Positions 1-5,656 of a DNA stretch of 6,371 nucleotides are shown piece by piece. Below the pieces are notes generated by a model. The model was not told the DNA's origin, did not search any database, and saw nothing but the letters and a program-made list of their open reading frames with translations. Made by a program: the position numbers and the translations under genes. Positions within the stretch are counted from its first letter, which is position 1; each line of letters starts with the position of its first letter. This DNA is from Oscillospiraceae bacterium (GTDB lineage Bacteria > Bacillota > Clostridia > Oscillospirales > Oscillospiraceae). The stretch lies in assembly GCA_017501805.1 (NCBI GenBank), contig JAFVWG010000310.1:1-6371 (forward strand), in the 5' to 3' direction.

Positions 1-112
1 AAAGCCTTCCCCTCGAGGGGAAGGTGTCGCCGCAGGCGACGGATGAGGGGGAATCCGTGCCAACGGCACACCGCAATTCTTCATTCTTAAGTCTTAAGTC
101 TTCAATATTCAC
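1..112 (+). repeat. Composite intergenic palindromic repeat, copy 1
   Basis: This non-coding stretch is a string of short GC-rich hairpins plus a pyrimidine-rich tail. A perfect 20-nt palindrome lies at 5-24 (arms CCTTCCCCTC/GAGGGGAAGG), then a hairpin at 26-40 (GTCGCC, loop GCA, GGCGAC), then one at 57-69 (GTGCC, loop AAC, GGCAC). The tail at 70-112 is built from TTCTTCA/TCTTAAG-like units. The same order of parts recurs at 5731-5845, and 64-88 is identical over 25 nt to 3260-3284. That recurrence within one window shows a dispersed repeat rather than a gene. It sits just beyond the terminator of the M81 peptidase gene. Its mobility or function cannot be told from the sequence. The left end may lie outside the window. 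Confidence 0.75.
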
Positions 113-113
113 T

Positions 114-152
114 AAAAAAACCGAGGGTGTATTGCATTGCAATACACCCTCG
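114..152 (-). terminator. Intrinsic terminator of the M81 peptidase gene
   Basis: Perfect 13-bp inverted repeat, arms 122-134 and 140-152, with a 5-nt loop (135-139). Read on the minus strand the stem is followed within two bases by seven T residues (120-114). It begins 10 nt past the stop codon of the minus-strand peptidase gene, so it fits a Rho-independent terminator for that gene. On the plus strand there is no T run. Confidence 0.9.
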
Positions 153-161
153 CTGCATCTG

Positions 162-1661
162 TCAAGGTTCAAATGTCATCTCCGGATCGAGCGGGAAGAT
201 CGGACGGCGGAGCTTTTTGTAGGGGAACAGGCTGAAATTCTCCGTGGAGTTGCCCGGTGTGTTGGCGGTGACGATCGCCTTCGCGTGGTCGTCAAACCAA
301 CCGTGGAAATGCGTTGAGGATTTCAGCACCGCGATGCGGTACTGGTTGAGATCCGCACCCGTCAGCACAAACGGACGGTCATCAAAGGTCTGATTTGCAC
401 ACGCTCCCGCAACGATCACCTCGGCGTTGCCGATCTGCAGTCTGGCAAGTCCCCGATAGTTCACATCCTGTCCGACCTTGTTCGGGGACACATAGATCCC
501 CCTGCCGTCGGAAAGCGCGCGCACGACCGCGTTTTCGATCATCACGGGTTCTCCGTGGCAGCGGTCGGATTTTCCGCCGAGCAGACCCGATACCGTTCCG
601 CCGACCCCGGCAGCCATCGCCTTGTCCAGGATCTCTTTGTCGTAGATATAGCCGAAGATCGTGCCCGGCTCGTTGCGCCTGAGCAGTTCGCGCAGCATCC
701 CCGTTCCGTCGCCGGGACAGCCCGCACCGGGGTTGTCCGAGGTCTCGTTGATCGCCACAAAGCCCGCACCGGGCTTCGCCGCTTCCTCGCAGGCCTTCTC
801 CCACGCCCCGGCGGCATCGTAGAGCTCGACGGTCGTCTCGTGTCGATGCTCCCAGACCCACCTGCCCAGCTCGTTCGCACAGGCCTGCACATCCTGCCCG
901 CGCCTGCCGACCACCACAACGGAGCAGCGCGTGTGCGCGGTGTCCGCATAGGGGAAGCCGTTGAAGAAGGTCACATCGATGAGCCCCTTCTCCTTGCAGT
1001 ACGCCGCCATATGATCCGGGAAGGCTTTCATCGGGAGTTTCAGCGTACTTGCGCCGCTGCAGGGGATGAGGATCGGCACGGGGCAATACGCCGTTACGGG
1101 GTCCACCTCGCCGCGCAGTTTGGCAATAAGCGTCTTCATCGCAAGATATGCGGTCTCGAACTTGTCGTTGTGCGGATACTGCTTCATGCCGAACACGCCC
1201 GCATCCGCTTCTTGGAGCATTTCGGGCTTGATGTTCGCGTGCAGGTCGCAGCTGATGGCGATGGGTATGTCCTTTCCGGCAGCCTCGCGCATCTTCCGCA
1301 TCGTATAGGTCTCGATATCGTCGATTCCCTCCGCAACACCCGCGCCGTGCAGGCAGAAGCAGAGTCCGTCGGCGTCGCGGTTGCGGCGGATGACGTCGCA
1401 GATGATCTCCACGCCGTGGTCCAGCGCTTCGCGCGTGAGCACGGGCGCAGCGCCCGCAAGGAAGATGGTCGGAACGATCTCCACGCCCTCTTCCTCGGCG
1501 GCGGAAAACATACCGGCAAGGTGCGCGCCTCTTTTATCCTTGTAGTCCCAGACCTCGTCGCCGATCGCAACAAAATTCGTTCTGTGCCAGCGCTCAAAGG
1601 TGCCGGGATCGGTGGCGAAGCTGTTCGCCTCGTGGTTCAGACAGCCGATGATGATCTTCAT
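162..1661 (-). CDS. M81 family metallopeptidase (MlrC-like)
   Basis: A 499-residue protein of the M81 metallopeptidase family (DUF1485/MlrC N-terminal plus MlrC C-terminal domain), named after microcystinase C, which cleaves linear peptide products. Most family members have unknown natural substrates. Visible motifs are HEANSF (10-15), LHGAG (104-108), DLHAN (139-143), QYPHND (161-166), TSDNPGAGCPGDGT (307-320) and SSTHFHGWFD (448-457), ending in PLDPEMTFEP. E11, H105, D139, H141 and H164 have nearly the same order and spacing as the zinc-site residues I recall for MlrC, so the metal site looks intact. No signal peptide or membrane segment is seen, so it is probably cytoplasmic. The start is the ATG at 1661, because AGGAGGAG lies about 6 nt upstream; an in-frame ATG 15 codons earlier lacks this. 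It has its own promoter and terminator and no transporter partner in the window. Substrate unknown; family call strong. Confidence 0.9.
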   Translation of the reverse strand: MKIIIGCLNHEANSFATDPGTFERWHRTNFVAIGDEVWDYKDKRGAHLAGMFSAAEEEGVEIVPTIFLAGAAPVLTREALDHGVEIICDVIRRNRDADGLCFCLHGAGVAEGIDDIETYTMRKMREAAGKDIPIAISCDLHANIKPEMLQEADAGVFGMKQYPHNDKFETAYLAMKTLIAKLRGEVDPVTAYCPVPILIPCSGASTLKLPMKAFPDHMAAYCKEKGLIDVTFFNGFPYADTAHTRCSVVVVGRRGQDVQACANELGRWVWEHRHETTVELYDAAGAWEKACEEAAKPGAGFVAINETSDNPGAGCPGDGTGMLRELLRRNEPGTIFGYIYDKEILDKAMAAGVGGTVSGLLGGKSDRCHGEPVMIENAVVRALSDGRGIYVSPNKVGQDVNYRGLARLQIGNAEVIVAGACANQTFDDRPFVLTGADLNQYRIAVLKSSTHFHGWFDDHAKAIVTANTPGNSTENFSLFPYKKLRRPIFPLDPEMTFEP

Positions 1662-1694
1662 ACCGCTCTCCTCCTGTGTCATCGTTCGCTTTTC

Positions 1695-1722
1695 ACTATA
1701 ACACATCCGACGAAAAAATCAA
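1695..1722 (-). promoter_or_regulatory. Probable sigma-A promoter of the M81 gene
   Basis: On the minus strand, TTGATT (1722-1717) and TATAGT (1700-1695) are 16 nt apart, giving a start near 1688 and a leader of about 27 nt before the gene at 1661. The -10 matches consensus at five of six bases and the -35 at four of six. It lies just downstream of the rplT terminator, which makes an independent transcription unit likely. Confidence 0.55.
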
Positions 1723-1736
1723 AGAAAACAAGAAGG

Positions 1737-1774
1737 CAAAAAACAGCATCCCGTCTGCCGTACAGACGGGATGC
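1737..1774 (-). terminator. Intrinsic terminator of the infC-rpmI-rplT operon
   Basis: Perfect 12-bp inverted repeat, arms 1746-1757 and 1763-1774, 5-nt loop. On the minus strand the stem is followed by TG and then six T residues (1743-1738). It begins 23 nt past the rplT stop codon, so it closes the ribosomal operon and separates it from the M81 gene. Confidence 0.92.
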
Positions 1775-1797
1775 CGATGTATGCTTTACGATATCGA

Positions 1798-2151
1798 TTA
1801 CAGAGCCTTCTTGACGGTCTCGACCAGCGCAGCAAACGCAGCTGCGTCCTGGATCGCCATCTCGCTGAGGGCCTTGCGGTTCATCTCGATGCCGGCCTGC
1901 TTCAGACCGTACATAAAGCGGGAGTAGTTCAGACCGAAGGGAGCAACCGCCGCGGAGATACGGGCGATCCACATCCGACGGAAGTCGCGCTTCTTCAGGC
2001 GTCTGCCGACGTAAGCGTAAACGCCGGACTTCATGACGGCCTGTTTCGCCATCTTGAAGTGGGTCGACTTGGAGCCCCAGTAGGACTTCGCGAGCTTCAG
2101 AACTTTATTTCTTCTCTTGCGCGTCATCATCGCGCCTTTTACTCTGGCCAT
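1798..2151 (-). CDS. rplT: 50S ribosomal protein L20
   Basis: The 117-residue product is ribosomal protein L20 at its usual length. It opens MARVKGAMMTRKRRNKVLKLAK, a basic N-terminal extension (about 1-60) that threads into 23S rRNA, and contains the family stretches GVYAYVGRRLKKRDFRRMW (43-61) and INPFGLNYSRF-like AVAPFGLNYSRF (69-80). L20 is needed early in 50S assembly and, in E. coli and B. subtilis, also represses its own operon by binding the mRNA; that second role fits the leader before infC. The start ATG at 2151 has AGGAGGA 7 nt upstream (2159-2165). It is the last gene of the operon, 22 nt after rpmI, and is followed by a strong terminator. Confidence 0.98.
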   Translation of the reverse strand: MARVKGAMMTRKRRNKVLKLAKSYWGSKSTHFKMAKQAVMKSGVYAYVGRRLKKRDFRRMWIARISAAVAPFGLNYSRFMYGLKQAGIEMNRKALSEMAIQDAAAFAALVETVKKAL

Positions 2152-2173
2152 TTCTGTATCCTCCTATTTCCGA

Positions 2174-2371
2174 TTATTTGTACGGGATCATTTCGCGCAC
2201 GGTCGCGGCGACGGTGACGTCGGCATAGCCGTTCTTGCGAAGATTTCTCGTACGCTTGGTGGTCTTCTTCGTGAGGATATGGCTCTTGAACGCGTGAGCT
2301 CTCTTGACCTTACCGGTCTTGGTGAGGTTAAATCTCTTCTTCGCGCCGCTGTGGGTCTTGAATTTAGGCAT
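2174..2371 (-). CDS. rpmI: 50S ribosomal protein L35
   Basis: The 65-residue, highly basic product is ribosomal protein L35, at the normal family length. The N-terminal MPKFKTHSGAKKRF and the HILTKKTTKRTRNLR region (31-45) are hallmark L35 sequences. It is a structural protein of the large subunit. The ATG at 2371 is preceded by AAGGAG (2384-2379) at a 7-nt spacing. It lies between infC (33-nt gap) and rplT (22-nt gap), the near-universal bacterial order, and is translated from the shared transcript. Confidence 0.98.
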   Translation of the reverse strand: MPKFKTHSGAKKRFNLTKTGKVKRAHAFKSHILTKKTTKRTRNLRKNGYADVTVAATVREMIPYK

Positions 2372-2404
2372 GATGGTTCTCCTTCCGTATTCTTCTTGGG
2401 GAAA

Positions 2405-2923
2405 TTACTTCGCCGCCTTCGGCGCCAGGAACATCATCATGTTTCTGCCGTCGAGCTTGGGCGCCTTTTCCATGTTGGAAAGCTCCGTGCAGGCTTCGCC
2501 GAAATCTTTGAGGAGCTTCTGTCCGAGGTCGGTGTGTGCCATTTCGCGTCCGCGGAAACGCACGGTGACCTTGACGCGGTTGCCGTCCTTGAGGAACTTC
2601 ATCGCGCTGCGGACCTTGACATTGAAGTCGTTGGTGTCGATGTTGGGCGACATGCGGATCTCCTTCACATCGACGACGTGCTGATTCTTCCGAGCTTCTT
2701 TCTCTTTTTTCAGCTGTTCGAAGCGGAACTTGCCGTAGTCCATGATCTTGCACACGGGCGGGGTGGCGTTGGGTGAGATCTTCACCAGGTCCAGATCCTG
2801 TTCGTTGGCGATCCTCTGTGCGTCTGCAGCCGACATAATGCCGAGCTGTTCGCCTCTGTCGCTTATGACGCGGACTTCCTTGTCGCGGATCTCCTCGTTA
2901 AGCTGATAATCCAGTTTGCCGAT
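2405..2923 (-). CDS. infC: Translation initiation factor IF-3, AUC start
   Basis: The product is IF-3, which binds the 30S subunit, prevents premature joining of 50S and checks start-codon/initiator-tRNA pairing. With the chosen start it is 172 residues, typical length: N-terminal domain about 1-75 (YQLNEEIRDKEVRVI at 6-20; IF-3 signature KIMDYGKFRFEQLKK at 59-73), a charged linker, and C-terminal domain about 83-172 (VKEIRMSPNID at 86-96; VKVTVRFRGREM at 117-128). The start is not an ATG. Homology begins at ATC (2923-2921), 7 nt after GGAGGTG (2937-2931). The first upstream in-frame ATG (3001) would add 26 Cys/Trp-rich residues encoded by the leader and place the terminator hairpin inside the gene. 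infC is known for AUU/AUC/AUA starts, which IF-3 discriminates against, giving autoregulation. First gene of the operon. Confidence 0.95.
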   Translation of the reverse strand: MGKLDYQLNEEIRDKEVRVISDRGEQLGIMSAADAQRIANEQDLDLVKISPNATPPVCKIMDYGKFRFEQLKKEKEARKNQHVVDVKEIRMSPNIDTNDFNVKVRSAMKFLKDGNRVKVTVRFRGREMAHTDLGQKLLKDFGEACTELSNMEKAPKLDGRNMMMFLAPKAAK

Positions 2924-3072
2924 AGCGGAACACCTCCACAAATAAAAGACGCGGATGCACAGAAACATCCACGTACACAAAGCGACCCCCAAAGGGAGCA
3001 TAAAGCGCTATGTGACCTCTTCGCTTACGCTGGAGGTGAAACGCAGATGAAACTGCATCTTCTTCCTTTTGC
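2924..3072 (-). promoter_or_regulatory. infC operon leader, L20-leader-like
   Basis: The roughly 150-nt untranslated leader between the predicted transcription start (about 3072) and infC is rich in structure. A stem pairs CACATAGCG (3014-3006) with CGCTTTGTG (2984-2976), eight pairs and one T-T mismatch, enclosing a small CTCCC-TTT-GGGGG hairpin. It abuts the terminator-like hairpin at 2949-2974. Upstream, CACCTCCA (3038-3031) begins a local ACCTC/GAGGT hairpin (3033-3037 with 3015-3019) and is also an 8-nt perfect complement to the infC Shine-Dalgarno sequence (2931-2938). Another short hairpin (AGATG/CATCT) lies near 3046-3061. In B. subtilis the same operon is controlled by L20 through attenuation in a leader; assignment to that class rests on position, architecture and gene content, not on a covariance-model match. 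Confidence 0.7.
2941..2974 (-). terminator. Attenuator hairpin before infC
   Basis: On the minus strand, ACGTGGATG (2974-2966) pairs with CATCCGCGT (2957-2949), nine pairs including one G-T wobble, with an 8-nt loop. A T-rich run (TCTTTTATT, 2948-2940) follows at once. This is a terminator form placed inside a leader, 3 nt before the infC Shine-Dalgarno sequence, so it fits transcription attenuation rather than the end of a gene. The T run is interrupted, consistent with partial, regulated termination. Confidence 0.7.
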
Positions 3073-3078
3073 CCGATG

Positions 3079-3107
3079 ATTTTACCACACCGCGCCGCCT
3101 TTGTCAA
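3079..3107 (-). promoter_or_regulatory. Sigma-A promoter of infC-rpmI-rplT
   Basis: On the minus strand, consensus TTGACA (3107-3102), a 17-nt spacer and TAAAAT (3084-3079, five of six). A run of six A residues just upstream of the -35 (3116-3111) resembles an UP element. A start near 3072 is predicted. This is among the strongest promoters in the window, as expected for ribosomal genes. Confidence 0.88.
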
Positions 3108-3131
3108 CACTTTTTTATTGCTCCCGCAAAA

Positions 3132-3307
3132 GGCGGACGAGCAATGCTCGTCCCTGCCGCGCAGTCCCGGAATTTCCCCGCAGTAATTCAGAAGCACCGT
3201 CGTAGGGATGGGCATTGCCCATCCGCCTGCCGAAGGCAGTATCTAAATCCGCCGCAAAGCGGCACACCGCAATTCTTCATTCTTCATTCTTCAGTCTTCA
3301 GTATTCA
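3132..3307 (+). repeat. Composite intergenic palindromic repeats, copy 2
   Basis: This spacer between pheB and the infC promoter has no gene. It holds four hairpins in series: 3135-3153 (9-bp arms GGACGAGCA/TGCTCGTCC), 3206-3224 (9-bp arms GGATGGGCA/TGCCCATCC, preceded by GTAG), 3227-3239 (CTGCC/GGCAG) and 3251-3263 (GCCGC/GCGGC). These are followed by a TTCTTCA-like tail to 3307, directly against the pheB stop codon. The first hairpin with its flank (3133-3164) matches 5688-5719 at 29 of 32 bases, and 3260-3284 equals 64-88. No T run follows any of the hairpins on either strand, so they are not classical terminators, though pheB transcripts must pass through them. Confidence 0.75.
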
Positions 3308-3748
3308 TTACCCTGCCAGGATCTCCGCGCGCGAAACGCCGGCGTGCTGCTCGATCTGCCGCAGCAGGACCTCCACGGGGCAGCTCAGGTCGATCGTTTC
3401 CGCGCTGATCGTGAGCAAAGCAAAGCCGCCCACCGGAATAGTCTGGTTGATCGTCAGAATATTCGCGCCCGCATCCGCAAAGATCTGCAGCAGCTGACTC
3501 AGCAGCCCCGCTTCATCGCGGAGATTGATCTGGAACGTGATGATCCTTCCCGCCATCAAATTCTCGAACGGGAAGATACTGTCCTTATATTTATAGTACG
3601 CGCTTCGGCTGATGCCGACCTCCTGCGTGATCCGATTGACCTTTCCTTTTCCGCCGGAGGAAAGGATGCGTTTGACCTCGGCGGCCTTCTGAAAGGCCTC
3701 CGGCAGCGCCGCCGCCTCTACGATGTAATACTTCGGTTTCTGCGTCAT
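3308..3748 (-). CDS. pheB: ACT domain-containing protein, UPF0735/PheB family
   Basis: A 146-residue protein matching the UPF0735 family (B. subtilis PheB, about 147 residues). The N-terminal third (about 20-58) has a helix-turn-helix-like stretch, NRITQEVGISRSAYYKYKD (38-56), followed by SIFPF. Residues about 67-146 form an ACT domain, with the typical N-terminal strand and Asp/Gly turn RIITFQINLRDEAGLLSQLL (68-87) and ANILTINQTIP (95-105). ACT domains bind amino acids and regulate enzymes or transcription; in Bacillus the gene lies beside pheA and its exact role is unsettled. Here no phenylalanine or threonine pathway gene is adjacent. The start is ATG 3748 because GGGAGG (3762-3757) lies 8 nt upstream; an in-frame ATG six codons earlier would overlap that site. 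Divergent from the SLH gene. Family call strong; ligand and any DNA target unknown. Confidence 0.88.
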   Translation of the reverse strand: MTQKPKYYIVEAAALPEAFQKAAEVKRILSSGGKGKVNRITQEVGISRSAYYKYKDSIFPFENLMAGRIITFQINLRDEAGLLSQLLQIFADAGANILTINQTIPVGGFALLTISAETIDLSCPVEVLLRQIEQHAGVSRAEILAG

Positions 3749-3777
3749 TTTCCACGCCTCCCGCATATACTACTGCT

Positions 3778-3806
3778 TTTATAACGCATTTTCCGCGAAA
3801 ACGCAA
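3778..3806 (-). promoter_or_regulatory. Possible promoter of the ACT-domain gene
   Basis: On the minus strand TTGCGT (3806-3801), a 17-nt spacer and TATAAA (3783-3778). The -10 matches at five of six bases but the -35 at only three, so it would be weak or activator-dependent. The predicted start near 3771 gives a leader of about 23 nt carrying the ribosome binding site. Confidence 0.5.
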
Positions 3807-3812
3807 GAGATA

Positions 3813-3827
3813 CCGAAAGCTTTTCGG
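3813..3827. promoter_or_regulatory. Perfect dyad between divergent promoters
   Basis: CCGAAA (3813-3818) and TTTCGG (3822-3827) form a perfect 6-bp inverted repeat around a 3-bp centre. It lies between the -35 elements of the two divergent genes (3806 and 3846). Its size and position suit a small operator, but there is a single copy, and no regulator can be assigned. Confidence 0.35.
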
Positions 3828-3845
3828 GGAATGGCGCTTTCTCTG

Positions 3846-3874
3846 TTGACACCCGGGAGAAAAGGGTCTAAAGT
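3846..3874 (+). promoter_or_regulatory. Sigma-A promoter of the SLH-CAP gene
   Basis: Consensus TTGACA (3846-3851), a 17-nt spacer and TAAAGT (3869-3874, four of six in the -10). The expected start is near 3881, leaving about 40 nt of untranslated leader before the ATG at 3922. Confidence 0.82.
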
Positions 3875-3884
3875 AGTTGTGTGA

Positions 3885-3905
3885 TACCCTTCGCTCTGCA
3901 GGGTA
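3885..3905 (+). promoter_or_regulatory. 5' leader hairpin of the SLH-CAP transcript
   Basis: TACCCT (3885-3890) pairs with AGGGTA (3900-3905) around a 9-nt loop. It would sit within a few bases of the transcript's 5' end and 3-5 nt before the AAGGAG ribosome binding site (3908-3913). Such 5' hairpins often stabilise mRNA; a regulatory role is possible but not shown. It lacks a T run, so it is not a terminator. Confidence 0.45.
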
Positions 3906-3921
3906 AAAAGGAGAGATCGTT

Positions 3922-5613
3922 ATGGCGCGCGCAAAACTCACCCGTATCTTCACCCTCATTCTGACGCTTCTGATGCTGACACCGGCGGCGTCTGCCGCGA
4001 TGTTCGGCAAATCTGCTTTTATTTCGCCGAAAACGACAGTCTACACCGATGTGCCGTCCACGCACTGGGCATTTGTCAACATCATGAACGTCAGCTCGAA
4101 GAACTGGTTCTCGGGCTACCCGGACGGCAGCTTCCGCCCGAACGGCACGATCACCCGTGCCGAGGCGGCGAAGGTTTTTGTGTCCTTCCTCGGATGCAAT
4201 GTGCCCTCGGTCTCTTCAAGCAGCTTCAGCGATGTCGATGTGAACAAGTGGTACGCCCCCTTCATCGAAGCGGGAAAAGCCCTCTTCCCGACCTCCGCGC
4301 AGGGCACGCCTTCCTTCCGCCCGGAGGAGCCGATCACGCGCGAGGACACCGTCTATGCGCTGGTAAACGCACTGGGCTTCACCAACGGCATTGCCGCAAA
4401 CGAATCTCTGCTGAATGATTTCACGGATCAGAGCAGCATTTCCCAAAATATCCGCAAGCACTTTGCCATAGCGCTGCGGACCAGGCTCATCAGCGGCTAC
4501 CCCGACAACACCATCCGTCCGCAGAACACCCTGACCCGTGCGGAATTTGCCGCGATACTGCATCGCGGCTCGATGGTCGTCACGATCAAGCCGTCGAAGA
4601 TCGCGCCGACGCTCAAGGTCGCGGACTATCCCGCTCATACCGTAAGCGAGAGCGTCACGATCACCGGCACAGTGACGGATTCAAGCAGCTTCCCCCCGAA
4701 TCTGACCTGCAACGGTGAGCCCGTCACAGTCGATAACACCTCCTTCTCCGTGACCGTCCCGCTGAGCGAAGGCAAAAACCGCATCACCTTCTCTGCCCAA
4801 TCCATGCCGAACGGCGGAACCGCGGAAAAGACGATCGCCATTATCAGACTCGCGGGAGAGAGCATCCGGCTCACGGTAGCCGGAAAGGTCTACTCGCTCG
4901 GCATGACGGAAGCGGAGCTGACCGCGCTCGCGGGATCGCCCGTCCAAAAGCTCCCCTCCACCACGGGACGGACATGGTATGTCTTCGGCACAAGCACATA
5001 CAGAGACTTCCTTCTCGCGGGTTTGAAGGACGGCAGAGTTGTCGCGCTCGCCTCCGCAGGTCCGGCATTTTCCTACCTCGGACGCACGGCGGGCGACCAG
5101 GCCCCCGCCGCGACGGACTGCGCAGATATCTATACCGACAAAAACGACAACTATATTTTCCACGCTGTGCAGCTGCGGGAAGGCTACGCCGACCGTTCCG
5201 GCAAACCGACCGAGGCGCAGATGCACGGTGAATCCATCCTGAATTTCCATATGACCAACGCATTTCGTCTCTACCACGGTCTGCGCCCGTTCCTGTGGAG
5301 CGATCCCGCGTCGTGGGTCGCGGTGGCACACAGTCAGGATATGGCAGACCGGGACTATTTCAGCCACACCAATCTGGACGGACGCAGCCCCGGAGACCGT
5401 TTGTCCGCCGCAGGCATTCAGTGGCGCAGGTACGGAGAAAACATTGCCGCCGGAAGACGCACCGGCATCGACACCTACGACGGCTGGGTGAACTCCTCCG
5501 GACACCGCACCAATATGCTGATGGACTGCCGCAGCCTCGGCGTAGGTCTCGCATATAACGAAAACAGCAAGTACGGCTACTATATGACGCAGAATTTCAT
5601 CACGGAGCAGTAA
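3922..5613 (+). CDS. Secreted SLH-domain protein with C-terminal CAP domain
   Basis: A 563-residue surface protein. A signal peptide (basic MARAKLTR, hydrophobic core about 9-19, likely cleavage after ASA near 25) is followed by three S-layer-homology repeats at about 41-90, 102-150 and 166-214, with FSGYPDGSFRPNGTITRAEA (63-82) and ISGYPDNTIRPQNTLTRAEF (190-209) the clearest. SLH repeats normally bind pyruvylated wall polysaccharide. Residues about 235-308 resemble a small Ig-like/glucodextranase-B-type beta domain (TVSESVTITGTVTD). About 314-385 fits the CAP-associated N-terminal domain, and about 437-563 is a CAP (SCP/YkwD-like) domain with AHSQDM (469-474, H470), YFSHTNLDGRSPGDRL (479-494), GENIA (505-509, E506) and WVNSSGHRTNML (522-533, H528), so the cleft residues are kept. 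ATG 3922 has AAGGAG 8 nt upstream. Own promoter and terminator. Biochemical activity of bacterial CAP domains is poorly defined, so none is claimed. Confidence 0.93.
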   Translation: MARAKLTRIFTLILTLLMLTPAASAAMFGKSAFISPKTTVYTDVPSTHWAFVNIMNVSSKNWFSGYPDGSFRPNGTITRAEAAKVFVSFLGCNVPSVSSSSFSDVDVNKWYAPFIEAGKALFPTSAQGTPSFRPEEPITREDTVYALVNALGFTNGIAANESLLNDFTDQSSISQNIRKHFAIALRTRLISGYPDNTIRPQNTLTRAEFAAILHRGSMVVTIKPSKIAPTLKVADYPAHTVSESVTITGTVTDSSSFPPNLTCNGEPVTVDNTSFSVTVPLSEGKNRITFSAQSMPNGGTAEKTIAIIRLAGESIRLTVAGKVYSLGMTEAELTALAGSPVQKLPSTTGRTWYVFGTSTYRDFLLAGLKDGRVVALASAGPAFSYLGRTAGDQAPAATDCADIYTDKNDNYIFHAVQLREGYADRSGKPTEAQMHGESILNFHMTNAFRLYHGLRPFLWSDPASWVAVAHSQDMADRDYFSHTNLDGRSPGDRLSAAGIQWRRYGENIAAGRRTGIDTYDGWVNSSGHRTNMLMDCRSLGVGLAYNENSKYGYYMTQNFITEQ

Positions 5614-5617
5614 CCGT

Positions 5618-5651
5618 AAACCGGCTGACAGCAAATGCTGTCAGCCGGTTT
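5618..5651 (+). terminator. Intrinsic terminator of the SLH-CAP gene
   Basis: Near-perfect long hairpin 4 nt after the stop codon: 15-bp arms at 5618-5632 and 5637-5651 (AAACCGGCTGACAGC and its complement), loop AAAT. The stem is very stable but only three T residues close it, followed by CACC, so termination is likely through stem strength rather than a long U run. Confidence 0.78.
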
Positions 5652-5656
5652 CACCT

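Noticed and set aside
24..317. Plus-strand 97-codon open frame at the left edge
   Set aside because: It runs through the palindromic repeat, the terminator and the antisense of the M81 C-terminus; no homology.
555..1814. Long plus-strand open frame (419 codons) opposite the M81 gene
   Set aside because: It is antisense to a clear M81 protein with conserved motifs, has no ribosome binding site of note, runs past that gene into the rplT terminator, and its translation resembles no family. High GC content on the opposite strand suppresses stop codons.
2117..2776. Plus-strand open frame (219 codons) across rpmI and infC
   Set aside because: It spans two universally conserved genes and their spacer in antisense; no promoter or ribosome binding site.
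2924..3001. N-terminal extension of IF-3 from the ATG at 3001
   Set aside because: The extra 26 residues are Cys/Trp-rich and unlike IF-3, would be encoded by the terminator hairpin and the ribosome binding site, and lack a ribosome binding site of their own.
3206..3224. Terminator for the ACT-domain gene
   Set aside because: The hairpin is strong but no T run follows on the minus strand, it lies about 85 nt past the stop codon, and it belongs to the repeat family.
3132..3307. CRISPR array
   Set aside because: Although hairpins recur, their sequences differ, spacing is irregular and there are no uniform spacers or cas genes.
4681..5634. Minus-strand open frame (317 codons) opposite the SLH-CAP gene
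   Set aside because: Antisense to well-supported SLH/CAP domains, beginning inside the terminator hairpin; composition is that of a reverse-strand shadow.
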